Source: Chloroflexota bacterium (GTDB taxonomy: Bacteria; Chloroflexota; Chloroflexia; Thermomicrobiales; UBA6265). Taken from it: a DNA stretch of 62,386 nt. The DNA is taken from the NCBI GenBank assembly GCA_023389575.1, contig JAEWEG010000004.1:1-62386 (forward strand), read 5' to 3'. The translations under genes were made by a program, and so were the position numbers. Shown here one piece after another: positions 17,359 through 26,664 of this stretch; within the stretch, counting starts at the first letter, position 1; each line of letters opens with the position of its first letter. The notes beneath the pieces were generated by a model. The model was not told the DNA's origin and did not search any database. It was given only the letters and a program-made list of their open reading frames with translations.

Positions 17359-18669
17359 ATGAAGATCACGAAGATGAACGTCACGCCGGTCGCCATCGCC
17401 GACTCGCCGCTTCGCAACGCCCCCGGAATCCACGAGCCGTACGTGAACCGGGTCATCGTCGAACTTGTCGGCGAGGATGGCCTCTCGGGTTGGGGTGAAG
17501 CCGCGTATTCCACGGCCCTCTACGACGACCTCGTCGCCCTCCGGCCCTTCATTGAAGGCCGCGACGCCCTCAACCAGTCGGACCTCGCCCGCCAGGTCAC
17601 CGCCTACTTCGGCGGCTCCGAAGGCGACCGCCGCGATCCTATCTTCGCCAACTTCGTCGGGGTTAGCGGCGAATCCAATCGCGCGATTCCCCGCACCTTC
17701 AGCCCAATCGAGGTCGCCGCGCTCGATCTCTCCGCCCGCGGCCTCGGCGTTCCGGTCAGCACCCTGCTCGGCGGCGCGGTGCGAGAGACCGTCCCGTTCA
17801 GCGCCTACCTCTTCTACAAGCACGCGGGTGGCGGCGGTGAGGGGGACGACGTCCGTGAGGATGTTTACGGCGAGGCGATGTCGCCGGAGGGCGTGGTCGC
17901 CCAGGCCAAACAGATGATCGACACCTATGGCTTCAAGAGCATCAAGCTCAAGGCGGGTGTCTTTGAGCCCATGGAGGAGGTGGAGGGAATCAAGGCGCTG
18001 CGCGCCGCCTTCGGTCCCGATGTGCCGCTCCGCATCGATCCGAACTGCGCCTGGACCGTCGAGACCAGCCTCAAGGTCGGCCGCGCGCTGGCCGGCGAGC
18101 TGGAGTATTTCGAGGACCCAACCGGCGGCATCCCGGGCATGGCCGAGGTCCGCAAAGGCCTGCTGGCCGAGGGGATCGACATCCCGAACGCCACCAACAT
18201 GTGCGTCACGGCTTTCAACCACATTCCGGAATCCATCGAGCTCGACGCCGTGCAGGTTATCCTCGGCGACCATCACTACTGGGGCGGGCTCCGCGCCACG
18301 GTCGAGCTTGGTCGCATCTGCTCCACCTTCGGCCTGGGCATGAGCATGCACTCCAACTCGCACCTCGGCATCTCTCTCGCCGCCATGACCCAGGTCGCCG
18401 CCGCGACCCCCACGCTCACGTATGATGTCGACACCCACTATCCGTGGCTGCACGACGCCGACGAAATCGTGGAGGGTGGCAAGCTGAAGTTCACTGATGG
18501 TCACCTCCAGGTCACCACCACGCCGGGTCTCGGCGTCGAGGTCGATCGAGACGCTCTCGCCCGGGGTAACGAGCGCTTCCAGAACATCCCGTACCGGGAT
18601 CGCGACGATGTCGGGCACATGCAACGGACGGTCGATCCGTCGTGGACATCCACGCTTCCGCGCTGGTAG
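17359..18669 (+). CDS. gudD: D-glucarate dehydratase (enolase superfamily)
   Basis: The 436-residue protein has the enolase-superfamily capping domain and barrel with glucarate-dehydratase hallmarks. These are the K-x-K pair near 196/198 (SIKLKAG), metal ligands near D227 (RIDPN), E252 (YFEDP) and N280 (ATNM), D304 (LGDHHYW) and the general-base histidine near 331 (MHSNSHLG). The Asp-His dyad and Asn ligand are typical of GudD (EC 4.2.1.40), which converts D-glucarate (and often L-idarate) to 5-dehydro-4-deoxyglucarate, the substrate of KdgD encoded at the other end of the operon. The ATG at 17359 has GGAG 5 nt upstream. Galactarate or a related aldarate is a possible alternative substrate. 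Confidence 0.9.
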   Translation: MKITKMNVTPVAIADSPLRNAPGIHEPYVNRVIVELVGEDGLSGWGEAAYSTALYDDLVALRPFIEGRDALNQSDLARQVTAYFGGSEGDRRDPIFANFVGVSGESNRAIPRTFSPIEVAALDLSARGLGVPVSTLLGGAVRETVPFSAYLFYKHAGGGGEGDDVREDVYGEAMSPEGVVAQAKQMIDTYGFKSIKLKAGVFEPMEEVEGIKALRAAFGPDVPLRIDPNCAWTVETSLKVGRALAGELEYFEDPTGGIPGMAEVRKGLLAEGIDIPNATNMCVTAFNHIPESIELDAVQVILGDHHYWGGLRATVELGRICSTFGLGMSMHSNSHLGISLAAMTQVAAATPTLTYDVDTHYPWLHDADEIVEGGKLKFTDGHLQVTTTPGLGVEVDRDALARGNERFQNIPYRDRDDVGHMQRTVDPSWTSTLPRW

Positions 18670-19587
18670 ATGGGGCAGGGCATGGCGGACCTCGATCACG
18701 TGGAGCATGGCGAACCCGGCATGGCCGGTCCAACCGGTCTGTCCGAGATCGACCGGGCCATCGACGAGCATTACGAGAGGCTGTCGGCCGGTCAGCGCCG
18801 CGCGATCGACAAGTTGCTCTCCGATACCCGCTACGGCGCCGTCGTCTCCGCGCCACAACTCGCCGAGGCGATTGGCGTCAGTGAATCCACCATCACCCGG
18901 GCGGCCCAGACGCTCGGGTTCACTGGGTTTCCCGATCTCCAGCGCCACCTGCGGGCCCGCTTCGTCGCGCCCCTGCAGGACCGCCTCATTCCAATCGAGG
19001 CCAGCGATGTCGAACACCCAAGCATCGCGGCCCACGTCATGCTGGACGACGCGCAACGCATTCGGGAGATGGCCGAGGACCTCTCGCCGGAGGACATGTC
19101 CGCCATCGTCGATGCCCTCGTCGGCGCCCGGCGCGTGCTCATTTTCGGCGAACGCGGGTCCCACGGCCTGGCCCTGATGCTGGCGATGGGGTTGCGTCTG
19201 ATCCTGCCCGACGCCCGGTTGATCAACCACGAAGCGGGGGACCTGCCCGACCAGATGCTGGGCCTCACCGCCGATGACGTGGTGGTCGCCGCCAGCTTCC
19301 GCCGCGTCGACCGGCTCACGGTCTCGGTCCTGCAACGGGCCCGGAAGATTGGCGCCACCACCATCGCGCTCACCGACCACCGCTCAAGCCCGGCCGCCCG
19401 CCAGGCCGATGTCACGCTCATCGCGCGCACGGGTGTCCTGCGCCTGATGCCGTCATTCGCGCCCGGCGCGAGCCTCGTCAACGCGATACTGGAGGAAGTG
19501 GCGGCGCGCAGCCGACCTGGGGTCGCCGACCGGCTCGGCGAAGCCGAGGAACTCTGGAACTATTTCCAAAGTTACGCCGAGGACTGA
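18670..19587 (+). CDS. MurR/RpiR-family transcriptional regulator with SIS domain
   Basis: The 305-residue protein has an N-terminal RpiR helix-turn-helix domain (about 35-110; SAPQLAEAIGVSESTITRAAQTLGF) and a C-terminal SIS sugar-phosphate-binding domain (about 140-290; VLIFGERGSHGLALMLAMGL, VVVAASFRRVDRLTVSVL). These regulators sense sugar phosphates or related acids. It directly follows gudD: the ATG at 18670 abuts the gudD TAG, and an internal ATG at 18682 is an alternative start. Its location makes it the probable regulator of the kdgD-importer-gudD locus, with candidate operators at 13511-13526 and 13579-13592. Its stop lies 6 nt from the stop of the convergent gene. Confidence 0.9.
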   Translation: MGQGMADLDHVEHGEPGMAGPTGLSEIDRAIDEHYERLSAGQRRAIDKLLSDTRYGAVVSAPQLAEAIGVSESTITRAAQTLGFTGFPDLQRHLRARFVAPLQDRLIPIEASDVEHPSIAAHVMLDDAQRIREMAEDLSPEDMSAIVDALVGARRVLIFGERGSHGLALMLAMGLRLILPDARLINHEAGDLPDQMLGLTADDVVVAASFRRVDRLTVSVLQRARKIGATTIALTDHRSSPAARQADVTLIARTGVLRLMPSFAPGASLVNAILEEVAARSRPGVADRLGEAEELWNYFQSYAED

Positions 19588-19593
19588 CGGCCG

Positions 19594-20169
19594 TCAGCCG
19601 AAATGGACAACCGGTTCGGAATCCTTCTTCGGAAAGGTCTTGCCCCATTCGGCCTTCTCGAATCCGTACTTCGTCTTTTCCCAGCGAGTCTTGCCTTGGT
19701 CGGAGTCGAAGGTTGAGCCCCAGCGCAGCGGCTCGCCGTCTTCGTAGTCGAACGCCGATCCCCACTGGAGCCCTTCCTCCTCCCGGTCATCGTTGCGGTC
19801 GAAGGTATGACCCCACTGGCTCTCGGGTCGCGCCGGTTCGCGCCATTGCGAGGGACGCGCCTCAGCCGCGGGTTCTTCTGTTTTAGGCTGCATCATCTCC
19901 ATCCAGGCCGGCGGCGCGAACGGGAAGCCCGGAATCGGGATCGATTCGCCCTGAGCGGGTTGTTGTGGACTCGACTCGGGTCTGGCGGCGGTCCGTGGTT
20001 GCGGCCGTGGCTGCTGTTGTGGTGCCCGCGGCTGCTGTTGCTGCTCGGGCGAGTTCGACTTGCCCGAGAACATTCGCAGGATCAGCACGATGGCGAATGG
20101 CAACAGGAACCCGAGCCCGCTCGCGATGGCCACGATGCGTTCGATGATCTCGGTTATCGCCTCTGACAT
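19594..20169 (-). CDS. Membrane-anchored protein with repeated W-G-x-x-F motifs
   Basis: The 191-residue protein has one membrane helix at about residues 9-34 (IVAIASGLGFLLPFAIVLIL). A Q/P-rich linker (about 40-75, with QQQQ and PQQQPRPQPR) follows, then a charged acidic C-terminal region. In that region the motif W-G-x-[TA]-F recurs at W119, W136, W150 and W175, with a degenerate copy at W163, spaced 12-17 residues apart and separated by D/E-rich stretches. I do not recognise a family. The layout suggests a short linear repeat domain binding a partner on one side of the membrane. The ATG at 20169 is preferred over a GTG at 20175. Confidence 0.65.
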   Translation of the reverse strand: MSEAITEIIERIVAIASGLGFLLPFAIVLILRMFSGKSNSPEQQQQPRAPQQQPRPQPRTAARPESSPQQPAQGESIPIPGFPFAPPAWMEMMQPKTEEPAAEARPSQWREPARPESQWGHTFDRNDDREEEGLQWGSAFDYEDGEPLRWGSTFDSDQGKTRWEKTKYGFEKAEWGKTFPKKDSEPVVHFG

Positions 20170-20346
20170 ACACACCCTGTCCGGAAATCACGTCTGGCGC
20201 CTGGAACACCTCTGGGAAATGCGCGCCAACCTGTCCCCAAAGTATAGGCCAGCCCATCCGGCGCGCTCCTGGCGCTGCAACACACCAGACCCACCGGCGT
20301 TTCGTGGCGGATTCCACGCTGGCATGCCCGACTCGAATCCGCCGCC

Positions 20347-21309
20347 CTACACCGGCCGGTTGAGCGGCTGCACCGGCTCTCGCCCTTGCAGCACCGCCAC
20401 CACGTTCCCCACCGCGTGCAACTGCGCGTTGCGACGGCTCTCCATCGTCCCCCCGCCCAGGTGCGGCGTGATCACGATGTTCGGCAGCGTCCGCAATTCC
20501 TCGCTCACCTGGGGCTCGAACTCGACCACGTCCAGTCCCGCGCCACCGAGATGCCCGGAGGTCAATGCCTCCAGCAGTGCCGCGTCCTCCACCACCTTGC
20601 CGCGCGCCGTGTTGATCAGCACCGCGCCGGGCTTCATTTTGGCGAACGTCTCGCGATTGAACAGGTGCGTCGTCTCCGGCGTCAGCGGCGTGTGCAGCGA
20701 CACCACGTCCGACTCCGTCAGCAGGTCATCGAAGGTTCTCCACGCCCCATCCTCGCCGTCGCGCCGCGTTCGCTGGTGGTAGATCACGTTCATGTCGAAC
20801 GCCGCCGCCCGTTTCGCCATCGCCTTGCCAATCAGCCCGTAGCCCACCAGGCCGATCGTCTTGCCCACCAGGGTCGAGCCGTCCCACTCGCCCGGCACGA
20901 ACCGCTTCCAGTCGCCGCGCCGCACGTAGGCGTCACCTTCGCCCATCCTGCGCATCACCATCAGCAGCAGGCCCATCGCCACTTCCGCCGTGGACGCGGT
21001 GAACGCATCCGGCACGTTCGTCGCCCAGATTCCGCGTTTGGCGAGGCCCTCGCAGTCCAGGTTGTCGAAGCCCCGCGAGGCGTTGGCGATGATCTTCAGG
21101 CGCGGGCTGCCATCGAGCAACTCGGCGTCGATCAGCAGGTCGCCGGGGTTGATCAGCGCGTCGGCGTTCGCCACCGCGGCCAGCAGTTCCTGGCGAGAAT
21201 TCTCCGGCGTCATCTCGATCAGGTCGGCGAAATCGAGTTGGGGAAGGATGCTTGGGTTGATCGGGTTGGTGTACACCACCACGGGGCGACGGGCGGGGGA
21301 TTCGGTCAC
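20347..21309 (-). CDS. D-2-hydroxyacid dehydrogenase (glyoxylate/hydroxypyruvate reductase type)
   Basis: The 320-residue NAD(P)-dependent oxidoreductase has the dinucleotide-binding loop VGYGLIGKAMA around 150-160. The substrate arginine is in NASRGFDNLD, the catalytic-region acidic residue in LDVVEFEP, and the catalytic histidine in ITPHLGG. This is the SerA/GyaR family, which reduces 2-oxoacids such as glyoxylate, hydroxypyruvate or 2-ketogluconate to D-2-hydroxyacids. The GTG at 21309 is preceded by GGAGAG 5 nt upstream; the longer frame to 21408 adds 33 unlikely residues. It is divergent from the amidohydrolase gene. Proximity to aldarate genes hints at sugar-acid metabolism without proving it. 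Confidence 0.88.
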   Translation of the reverse strand: MTESPARRPVVVYTNPINPSILPQLDFADLIEMTPENSRQELLAAVANADALINPGDLLIDAELLDGSPRLKIIANASRGFDNLDCEGLAKRGIWATNVPDAFTASTAEVAMGLLLMVMRRMGEGDAYVRRGDWKRFVPGEWDGSTLVGKTIGLVGYGLIGKAMAKRAAAFDMNVIYHQRTRRDGEDGAWRTFDDLLTESDVVSLHTPLTPETTHLFNRETFAKMKPGAVLINTARGKVVEDAALLEALTSGHLGGAGLDVVEFEPQVSEELRTLPNIVITPHLGGGTMESRRNAQLHAVGNVVAVLQGREPVQPLNRPV

Positions 21310-21489
21310 GATCTCTCTCCACGGGTAAGCCAGGCTGCTCGTTCTGGAGGCCATCTTCCCCGAACCCGCCAGACCTGGCAATCGCGTCCCGAAATGGCTT
21401 GCCAGCATCCAGAGTCGGTGGGACGATCACCCGCAACGGATTGCCAGGCAGGTGCTGGCGTGGATTGAATCGCAAGGGAAACTTCCGGA

Positions 21490-22734
21490 ATGGGCGAACT
21501 GGTTCTGCGTAACGGGCGGGTGATCGATCCGGCGAACGGGTTGGACGGCGTGGCCGATGTACGGGTGGCCGATGGCAAGATCGTGGCGGTGGATCGCAAC
21601 CTGCCGGAACAGCCCGGCGATCACGCGGTCGATGTCTCCGGCCTCATCGTTACCCCCGGCATCATCGACATGCACGCCCACGTGGCGCATACGCATATGC
21701 GCTCCGAACTCTCGCTTCACCCCTTCGTCAACACACTCGACAGTGGCGTAACCACCGTGGTGGACGCGGGAACCACCGGCTGGCGCGACTTCGCCCAGTT
21801 CCGCCACGACGTCATCGACAACCCGCGCGTGAACTCGAAGATCCGTGTGCTGTCCTACGTCAACATCGTCGGTTCCGGCATGGGCGGCGGCGGCTTCGGC
21901 GGTGCCTGGGAGCACGAGTCGTCGGAAATGGTGCCTCACCTGGCCGCCTCCACCGCCACCATGCACAGCGATGTCGTCGTCGGCATCAAGACCGCTCACT
22001 ATTGGGCCAGGCGCCGCTTCGACGAAGCTCATCCGGCCTGGATGGCGGTTGACCGCGCCGTGGAAGCCGCGAACATCGCCGACATGCCGCTGATGGTCGA
22101 CTTCTTCCCGAACCTGCCCACGCAGACCTATCCCGATCTCATCCTGAAGAAGATGCGGCCCGGCGACATCCACACCCACGTCTTCGCCCAGCAGTTCCCA
22201 ACCGTCGACGAGGACGGCAAGGTCTTCGATTACATGCACGAGGCCCGCGAGCGAGGCGTCATCTTCGACCTCGGGCACGGCGCCGGCAGCTTCTGGTTCC
22301 GGCACGCCGTTCCGGCGATACAGGACGGCTTCATCCCGGACTCGATCTCCACGGACCTCCACACCGGGAACGTCGCCGGTGTCGTGCACAACATGATCAC
22401 CTGCATGAACAAGATCCTGAACATCGGCGTGCCATTGGGCGATGTGATCGAGATGTCGACCGTCGCCCCGGCTCGCGAGCTGAAGCGCCCCGAACTGGGA
22501 ACGCTCTCGGTCGGCGCCGCCGCCGATATCGCCGTGCTCGCCCTCAACGAAGGCGAATTCACCTACGTCGACTGCCAGCGCACCACCATGAGCGGCTCCC
22601 AGAAACTCCACTGTGAAATGACGGTCTACGGCGGTAATGTCGTCTACAACCCGAACGGCCTCGGGCTCACCACCTGGGAGCAGGACCGGATCGACCATCC
22701 CGTTCCGTTCCACGTCCGCGCCCAGGAGTTCTAG
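21490..22734 (+). CDS. Amidohydrolase/deacetylase-family metallohydrolase
   Basis: The 414-residue enzyme belongs to the amidohydrolase superfamily, close to the EF_0837/AHA_3915-type group. It has the HxH metal motif in DMHAHV (near residue 59), a candidate carbamylated lysine in VVGIKTAH, further ligands in IHTHVF and DLGHGAGS, and the final aspartate in SISTDLHTGN. A beta-sandwich made of both termini (LVLRNGRVIDPANG; ADIAVLALNEGEF) frames the barrel. Such proteins hydrolyse cyclic amides or N-acyl groups in the cytoplasm; substrate cannot be read from sequence. No ammonia-lyase or aldolase partner seen in some relatives is next to it here. Confidence 0.88.
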   Translation: MGELVLRNGRVIDPANGLDGVADVRVADGKIVAVDRNLPEQPGDHAVDVSGLIVTPGIIDMHAHVAHTHMRSELSLHPFVNTLDSGVTTVVDAGTTGWRDFAQFRHDVIDNPRVNSKIRVLSYVNIVGSGMGGGGFGGAWEHESSEMVPHLAASTATMHSDVVVGIKTAHYWARRRFDEAHPAWMAVDRAVEAANIADMPLMVDFFPNLPTQTYPDLILKKMRPGDIHTHVFAQQFPTVDEDGKVFDYMHEARERGVIFDLGHGAGSFWFRHAVPAIQDGFIPDSISTDLHTGNVAGVVHNMITCMNKILNIGVPLGDVIEMSTVAPARELKRPELGTLSVGAAADIAVLALNEGEFTYVDCQRTTMSGSQKLHCEMTVYGGNVVYNPNGLGLTTWEQDRIDHPVPFHVRAQEF

Positions 22735-22860
22735 CATCGGGTTCATCTGAACGCTTCGTTTGTGAGTATGGGCGGACCTGCCACCGGCTGCATGCCATTC
22801 CACTCCATTCGAGGCTCAGGTGGCTGTTGTCCGCCCTGGCCGCCCCATTTCCGGTAACAA

Positions 22861-22892
22861 CGAGGGCGATCCGGAATCCCGGATCGCCCTCG
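22861..22892 (-). terminator. Terminator hairpin between convergent genes
   Basis: Perfect 14-bp arms (CGAGGGCGATCCGG and complement) with a 4-nt loop end 8 nt before the stop of the 1148-residue protein gene and 127 nt after the amidohydrolase stop. It probably terminates both transcripts. Confidence 0.8.
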
Positions 22893-22899
22893 CGGCGTC

Positions 22900-25800
22900 T
22901 CATCCCATGTCGTGCCAGGCCGCCTGGAGGCGTTCGAGCCGGTCTCGAAGCGCCTCCTTCCAAACCAGGCTGGCGGTGCCGCCGCCCAGCAGCACCAGGC
23001 CGACCGTCAGCAGGGTGATCCAGCTTTCCAGCGCCAGCACCGCGTCGATCAGCATCCGCAGCACGATGATGGTCACGCCGACCACGCCGGCCGCGATCAG
23101 CACTCGCAGCCGCAGCGCGATTCCGGCCAGGAACAGCCCGATCGAGAACCCGCCCGCCAGCAGCAGGTAGCCGAAACTGCCTTCGGCCTGCGCCAGCAGG
23201 AGCGCCGGCACCAGCAACACGCCCGATCCCGCCCCGAGCAGGATGTCCCGCAATCGAGGGTCTTTGCGGATCACCACGCCAAGCCCCAGCAGGTAGAACC
23301 CCAGCGGAATCGAGTACCAGAGGATGCTCTCGGGATCCCGGATCGAGATCTGGACCAGCAGCCCCAGCATCGCCAGCGCCGATCCGGCGATGGCCCGCAG
23401 CCGGTCTCGCTGGAGTCGCGCGTCGACCGCCAGCAGCCCCGCCATCGACACCAGCGCGACCACGAAGACCTGTCGCGTGGTATCCGTGTCCTCCACGTCG
23501 ATGAAGTTGGTCCCTGGCACCAGCGCCGCGAACGCGCCGATCCCGAGGGCGGAATTGACCCATACTCGCGACTGGCCGCTCCACGTGCCGCCCGCCGGGA
23601 GCACCAGCGCCGTGCCGATCACCACCCAGGAGAGGATCACGAAGGCCAGGATCACCGCCCAGTCGCTGTCGCTCACCGCCCGGGCGAACTGTCCGGCCGC
23701 CAACGTCAGGCCCACGAACGCGACATACGAGAGGGAGGCGCGAGCCGTCTTCAGTCCGATCGCCAGGACCGCCAGTCCGACCCCGAGGTAGATCGCGGCG
23801 CTCGTTCCATATTCGCCGGAACTCGCGCCGTCGCTTGTCATCGACATGTTCGCGGCGGTCGAGACCGCCAGGAGCCCGATGCCAGCCCATGACGCGTCGT
23901 GGACCAGTGCGTTGCCGTAGGCGTTGCTCGTGCCCGCCAACGATGGGACGAGCGCCAGCGCCAATAGCGCCACGCCGATCCCGAGCCCCACCCAGGTCCA
24001 GACCATCGTGTCGGTGGTGACCATTCGCAGGAGGAGCAATGCCGACAGCCCGCCCTGCGCGATGGTCAGCCCCGGGAGTGCCCGGATTGCCGAGTCCGCC
24101 TGCTCGCCGCGGGATGGACCGTCGCCCAACCGCCATCCAACGACCGCCGTCGCCAAGGTCGTCACGATGAACGTCGCCAGGTAGGCGATCCACGTCCACC
24201 GGATGCCTGGCAGGTTGTCCCATACCGAATCGTCCGCCACCGTCGCGATGTAGCGCAGCGCATCCGCGACCATTGTCAGCAACAGCAGGCCGATCGCGAC
24301 GAGGTGGATCGGCATCTCCAGGCGAGGCTGCCCCTCGCGGCGCGGGCTGAACAGGGCGAGCGGTCCGGTGGCCCCGGGTTGTAGCAGGAAGGCGGAGATC
24401 GCCACCAGACCCAGCAGGATCGCGATCATCGCCACGGGATTGTCCGTCACGGCCAGGTCGAGCGAGTACACGGCCAACCACGCCGCGAGCGTCGTCCACG
24501 CACCGTAGCCGAGGCGGATCGTGGTCCGGTCGGTTGACCACGCCGCCACCAGCGCCACCAAGCCGAAGACCGCGCAGGTGGCCGCCAGGGTCAGGACCGG
24601 CAGGTCGTCGCCGTCGGCCGCCCAGGCGAATGGTAGGGCCGTGATCCCGACCGCCAGTGCCCCGGCCACCAGCCACAGCGGCTCGCCCCATCGTGGGGTC
24701 TGGTCCCGTTCCGACACCCGGTCCAGCCGGAACGCCGGAACCGCCAGCAGAACAGGCAACGGCGCCAGGTACAGCAACCTTTCCGCGGTCGACCAGTCGC
24801 CGGCGTCCACGTGTTCCAGCAGCGTCAACCAGAGACCGGTGGCGAAACCTCCGGTGAACACCAGCCACCAGCGGGAGGAGCGAACCAGCGCGACCATCGC
24901 GGAAACGATCACCGCCGCCGCGAATACCCCTGAAACCACCCATGGGCGATCGTCGAACGAGACGAGTGTCGCGACCACCAGGCCAAGGAGCGCCTCGATG
25001 TGCAGCGCCAGCCGCGCGCCCGCTCGTCTCAACCAGGCCGGGCCCACCTCGCCAGCCATGATCAGCACGCCGGAGGTCACCAGCGCGGGAACGGCCCATG
25101 CCCACGCCTCCTCCGGATTCAGCGCGGCCACGACTCCCACGATCGTCGCGATGGCGGTGATCGAGGTCAGGATGCCCCAGATCGCGTGCGCGCTCCGGCG
25201 GGCATGGGTGGAGAGGGCAACCGTCGCGGCCGCGAACGTGATCGATACGATCCAGTCCGTGACATCGTCGAGGACCGAACCGAGTCCAACCGCCATCGCG
25301 ATCGGGATCGCCGCGACTCCAATCCTCGCGAGGGGCTTCCGGAGGTGATCCCAACTCGCGGGAAGCCGATCGGCCAGTTCCTGGACCGCCGCCACCGCCA
25401 GCAGGACCGCCACGCCACCCCACCCCCAGTGCGTGCCCGCCGCCGGAGGCGCCGCGCCGGCCGCCAGGAACCCGGCGATGGAGGTGCCGTGGTCGTAGAT
25501 CCAGCCGCCCGGCCGCTTCGAGAACACGCCGTACACAATGGCCGTCACCACCGAGCCCAGCAGGACGATGACGGCGGTGCGCGCCTCGTCGCCCTCGAAC
25601 ACGGACCAGGCCGCGATGGCGTTGGCGGGCACCAGCAGCGCGCTGATCGCCACGAACGTCTCCGCCGCCTGCCGGACCCGCTCGTTCCCCAGCAGGAACC
25701 ATCCGGTCAGTCCGAACGCCAGCGTCGCGGCCGCCAGCAGGCCGAGTTTCTGCCAGGAACCAAGATCGGCCCAGTTGTACGAGGCGTAGACGATTCCCGC

Positions 25801-26346
25801 CGCCACAACCAGGAACGCCCCCAGATACAGCATCAGCACGGCGGGGTCCAGCGCGTCGCGCGCCGAGATTGGCGGGCCGGCGGCATCGGGTGCCATCGGG
25901 GAGCGAACCGGCGAAGGAGGGGAGGCGCCTGGCTGGGTGGTGGGAGCCACGGGCTCGACAGGAGTTTCCGGTTCAGGGAAGCCGGGCGCGGGCTGCTCGA
26001 CCAGCGGCGCCTCGGGAGGGCGAGGCGATTCTTCCTCGACACCGGCGAGGAGCGATTCCGCCTCGCCTCTCCGCGACGTGTCGTCCAGAGTTGACGTCGA
26101 GGGCGCCGCGACCTCCAGGCCCGGCAGGGTGTAGTGCTCCCGAATCCGATTTCGCTGCTCGGCGGTGAGGATCGCCTGGAAGTGCTCGGTGTTCAGCTCG
26201 TTCGTCAGCCAGGCGGCATGGGTCTCGGTTTGAGACCGGACCTCGCCGGTCGCTCGCTTTCGACCCCAGATCAGCCAGCCAATCAGGATACCGAATCCTA
26301 GCGGCACTCCCAGCACGCAGAACACAACCCAGATGTAGTTCTCCAT
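22900..26346 (-). CDS. Giant polytopic membrane protein (SCO7613/DUF2157-like)
   Basis: The 1148-residue protein has one N-terminal membrane helix (residues 3-27), then a soluble Pro/Glu-rich linker to about residue 150, then some thirty or more hydrophobic segments to the end. The segment YLGAFLVVAAGIVYASYNW at the start of the membrane array and the long series of short-loop helices resemble actinobacterial SCO7613 C-terminal-type and DUF2157 proteins. I see no catalytic motif. Function is unknown; the helix-dense layout with very short loops suggests a structural or transport-like role in the membrane. It is monocistronic, convergent with the amidohydrolase gene. Overlapping long antisense frames are coding shadows. 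Confidence 0.8.
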   Translation of the reverse strand: MENYIWVVFCVLGVPLGFGILIGWLIWGRKRATGEVRSQTETHAAWLTNELNTEHFQAILTAEQRNRIREHYTLPGLEVAAPSTSTLDDTSRRGEAESLLAGVEEESPRPPEAPLVEQPAPGFPEPETPVEPVAPTTQPGASPPSPVRSPMAPDAAGPPISARDALDPAVLMLYLGAFLVVAAGIVYASYNWADLGSWQKLGLLAAATLAFGLTGWFLLGNERVRQAAETFVAISALLVPANAIAAWSVFEGDEARTAVIVLLGSVVTAIVYGVFSKRPGGWIYDHGTSIAGFLAAGAAPPAAGTHWGWGGVAVLLAVAAVQELADRLPASWDHLRKPLARIGVAAIPIAMAVGLGSVLDDVTDWIVSITFAAATVALSTHARRSAHAIWGILTSITAIATIVGVVAALNPEEAWAWAVPALVTSGVLIMAGEVGPAWLRRAGARLALHIEALLGLVVATLVSFDDRPWVVSGVFAAAVIVSAMVALVRSSRWWLVFTGGFATGLWLTLLEHVDAGDWSTAERLLYLAPLPVLLAVPAFRLDRVSERDQTPRWGEPLWLVAGALAVGITALPFAWAADGDDLPVLTLAATCAVFGLVALVAAWSTDRTTIRLGYGAWTTLAAWLAVYSLDLAVTDNPVAMIAILLGLVAISAFLLQPGATGPLALFSPRREGQPRLEMPIHLVAIGLLLLTMVADALRYIATVADDSVWDNLPGIRWTWIAYLATFIVTTLATAVVGWRLGDGPSRGEQADSAIRALPGLTIAQGGLSALLLLRMVTTDTMVWTWVGLGIGVALLALALVPSLAGTSNAYGNALVHDASWAGIGLLAVSTAANMSMTSDGASSGEYGTSAAIYLGVGLAVLAIGLKTARASLSYVAFVGLTLAAGQFARAVSDSDWAVILAFVILSWVVIGTALVLPAGGTWSGQSRVWVNSALGIGAFAALVPGTNFIDVEDTDTTRQVFVVALVSMAGLLAVDARLQRDRLRAIAGSALAMLGLLVQISIRDPESILWYSIPLGFYLLGLGVVIRKDPRLRDILLGAGSGVLLVPALLLAQAEGSFGYLLLAGGFSIGLFLAGIALRLRVLIAAGVVGVTIIVLRMLIDAVLALESWITLLTVGLVLLGGGTASLVWKEALRDRLERLQAAWHDMG

Positions 26347-26664
26347 GTGGATGCCGTACCCTCCAGCCCATGGGTTTATGACGCTATTTGCTCTAAATCA
26401 GACGTTCTCGGCGTCCCGTTCGTTCCCGTTTGTCCTGGCTTCAGGCCGCAACGTCCCCCTGGTTTAGGTGCGCATCTGTATGGCGCAAGCGTATTCGAAA
26501 CTGGGCAGTCGGGTGAGGAACCATCGGGAGACGAGTTCCATGGGACCGCTCGTTTGCCGTCATGATTGGGCGAACGTTCGACGCAGGTGCATTCACGCAC
26601 CGGACATCACGAAGGCCGTCCCGAACCAGGACGGCCTTCGTGATCTTGTCCTGTGCTGGATTCC
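26347..26664. other. Intergenic region with one terminator
   Basis: No credible reading frame was found in these 318 bases. The only structured element is the terminator hairpin at 26606-26644 belonging to the gene at 26665. The AT-richer part near 26380-26420 could hold the minus-strand promoter of the large membrane protein, but no box is convincing. Confidence 0.5.
26606..26644 (-). terminator. Terminator hairpin
   Basis: Perfect 16-bp arms (ATCACGAAGGCCGTCC and complement) enclose a 7-nt loop 20 nt downstream of the stop of the secreted protein encoded at 26665-27390. Confidence 0.85.

Noticed and set aside
17284..19380. 698-codon minus-strand frame over gudD and the RpiR gene
   Set aside because: Antisense shadow; the opposite strand has two well-recognised proteins with catalytic motifs.
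22667..25702. 1011-codon minus-strand frame overlapping the large membrane protein
   Set aside because: Arg/Gly-rich shadow of the 1148-residue protein in another frame; low complexity, no domain. The hydrophobic frame is the real one.
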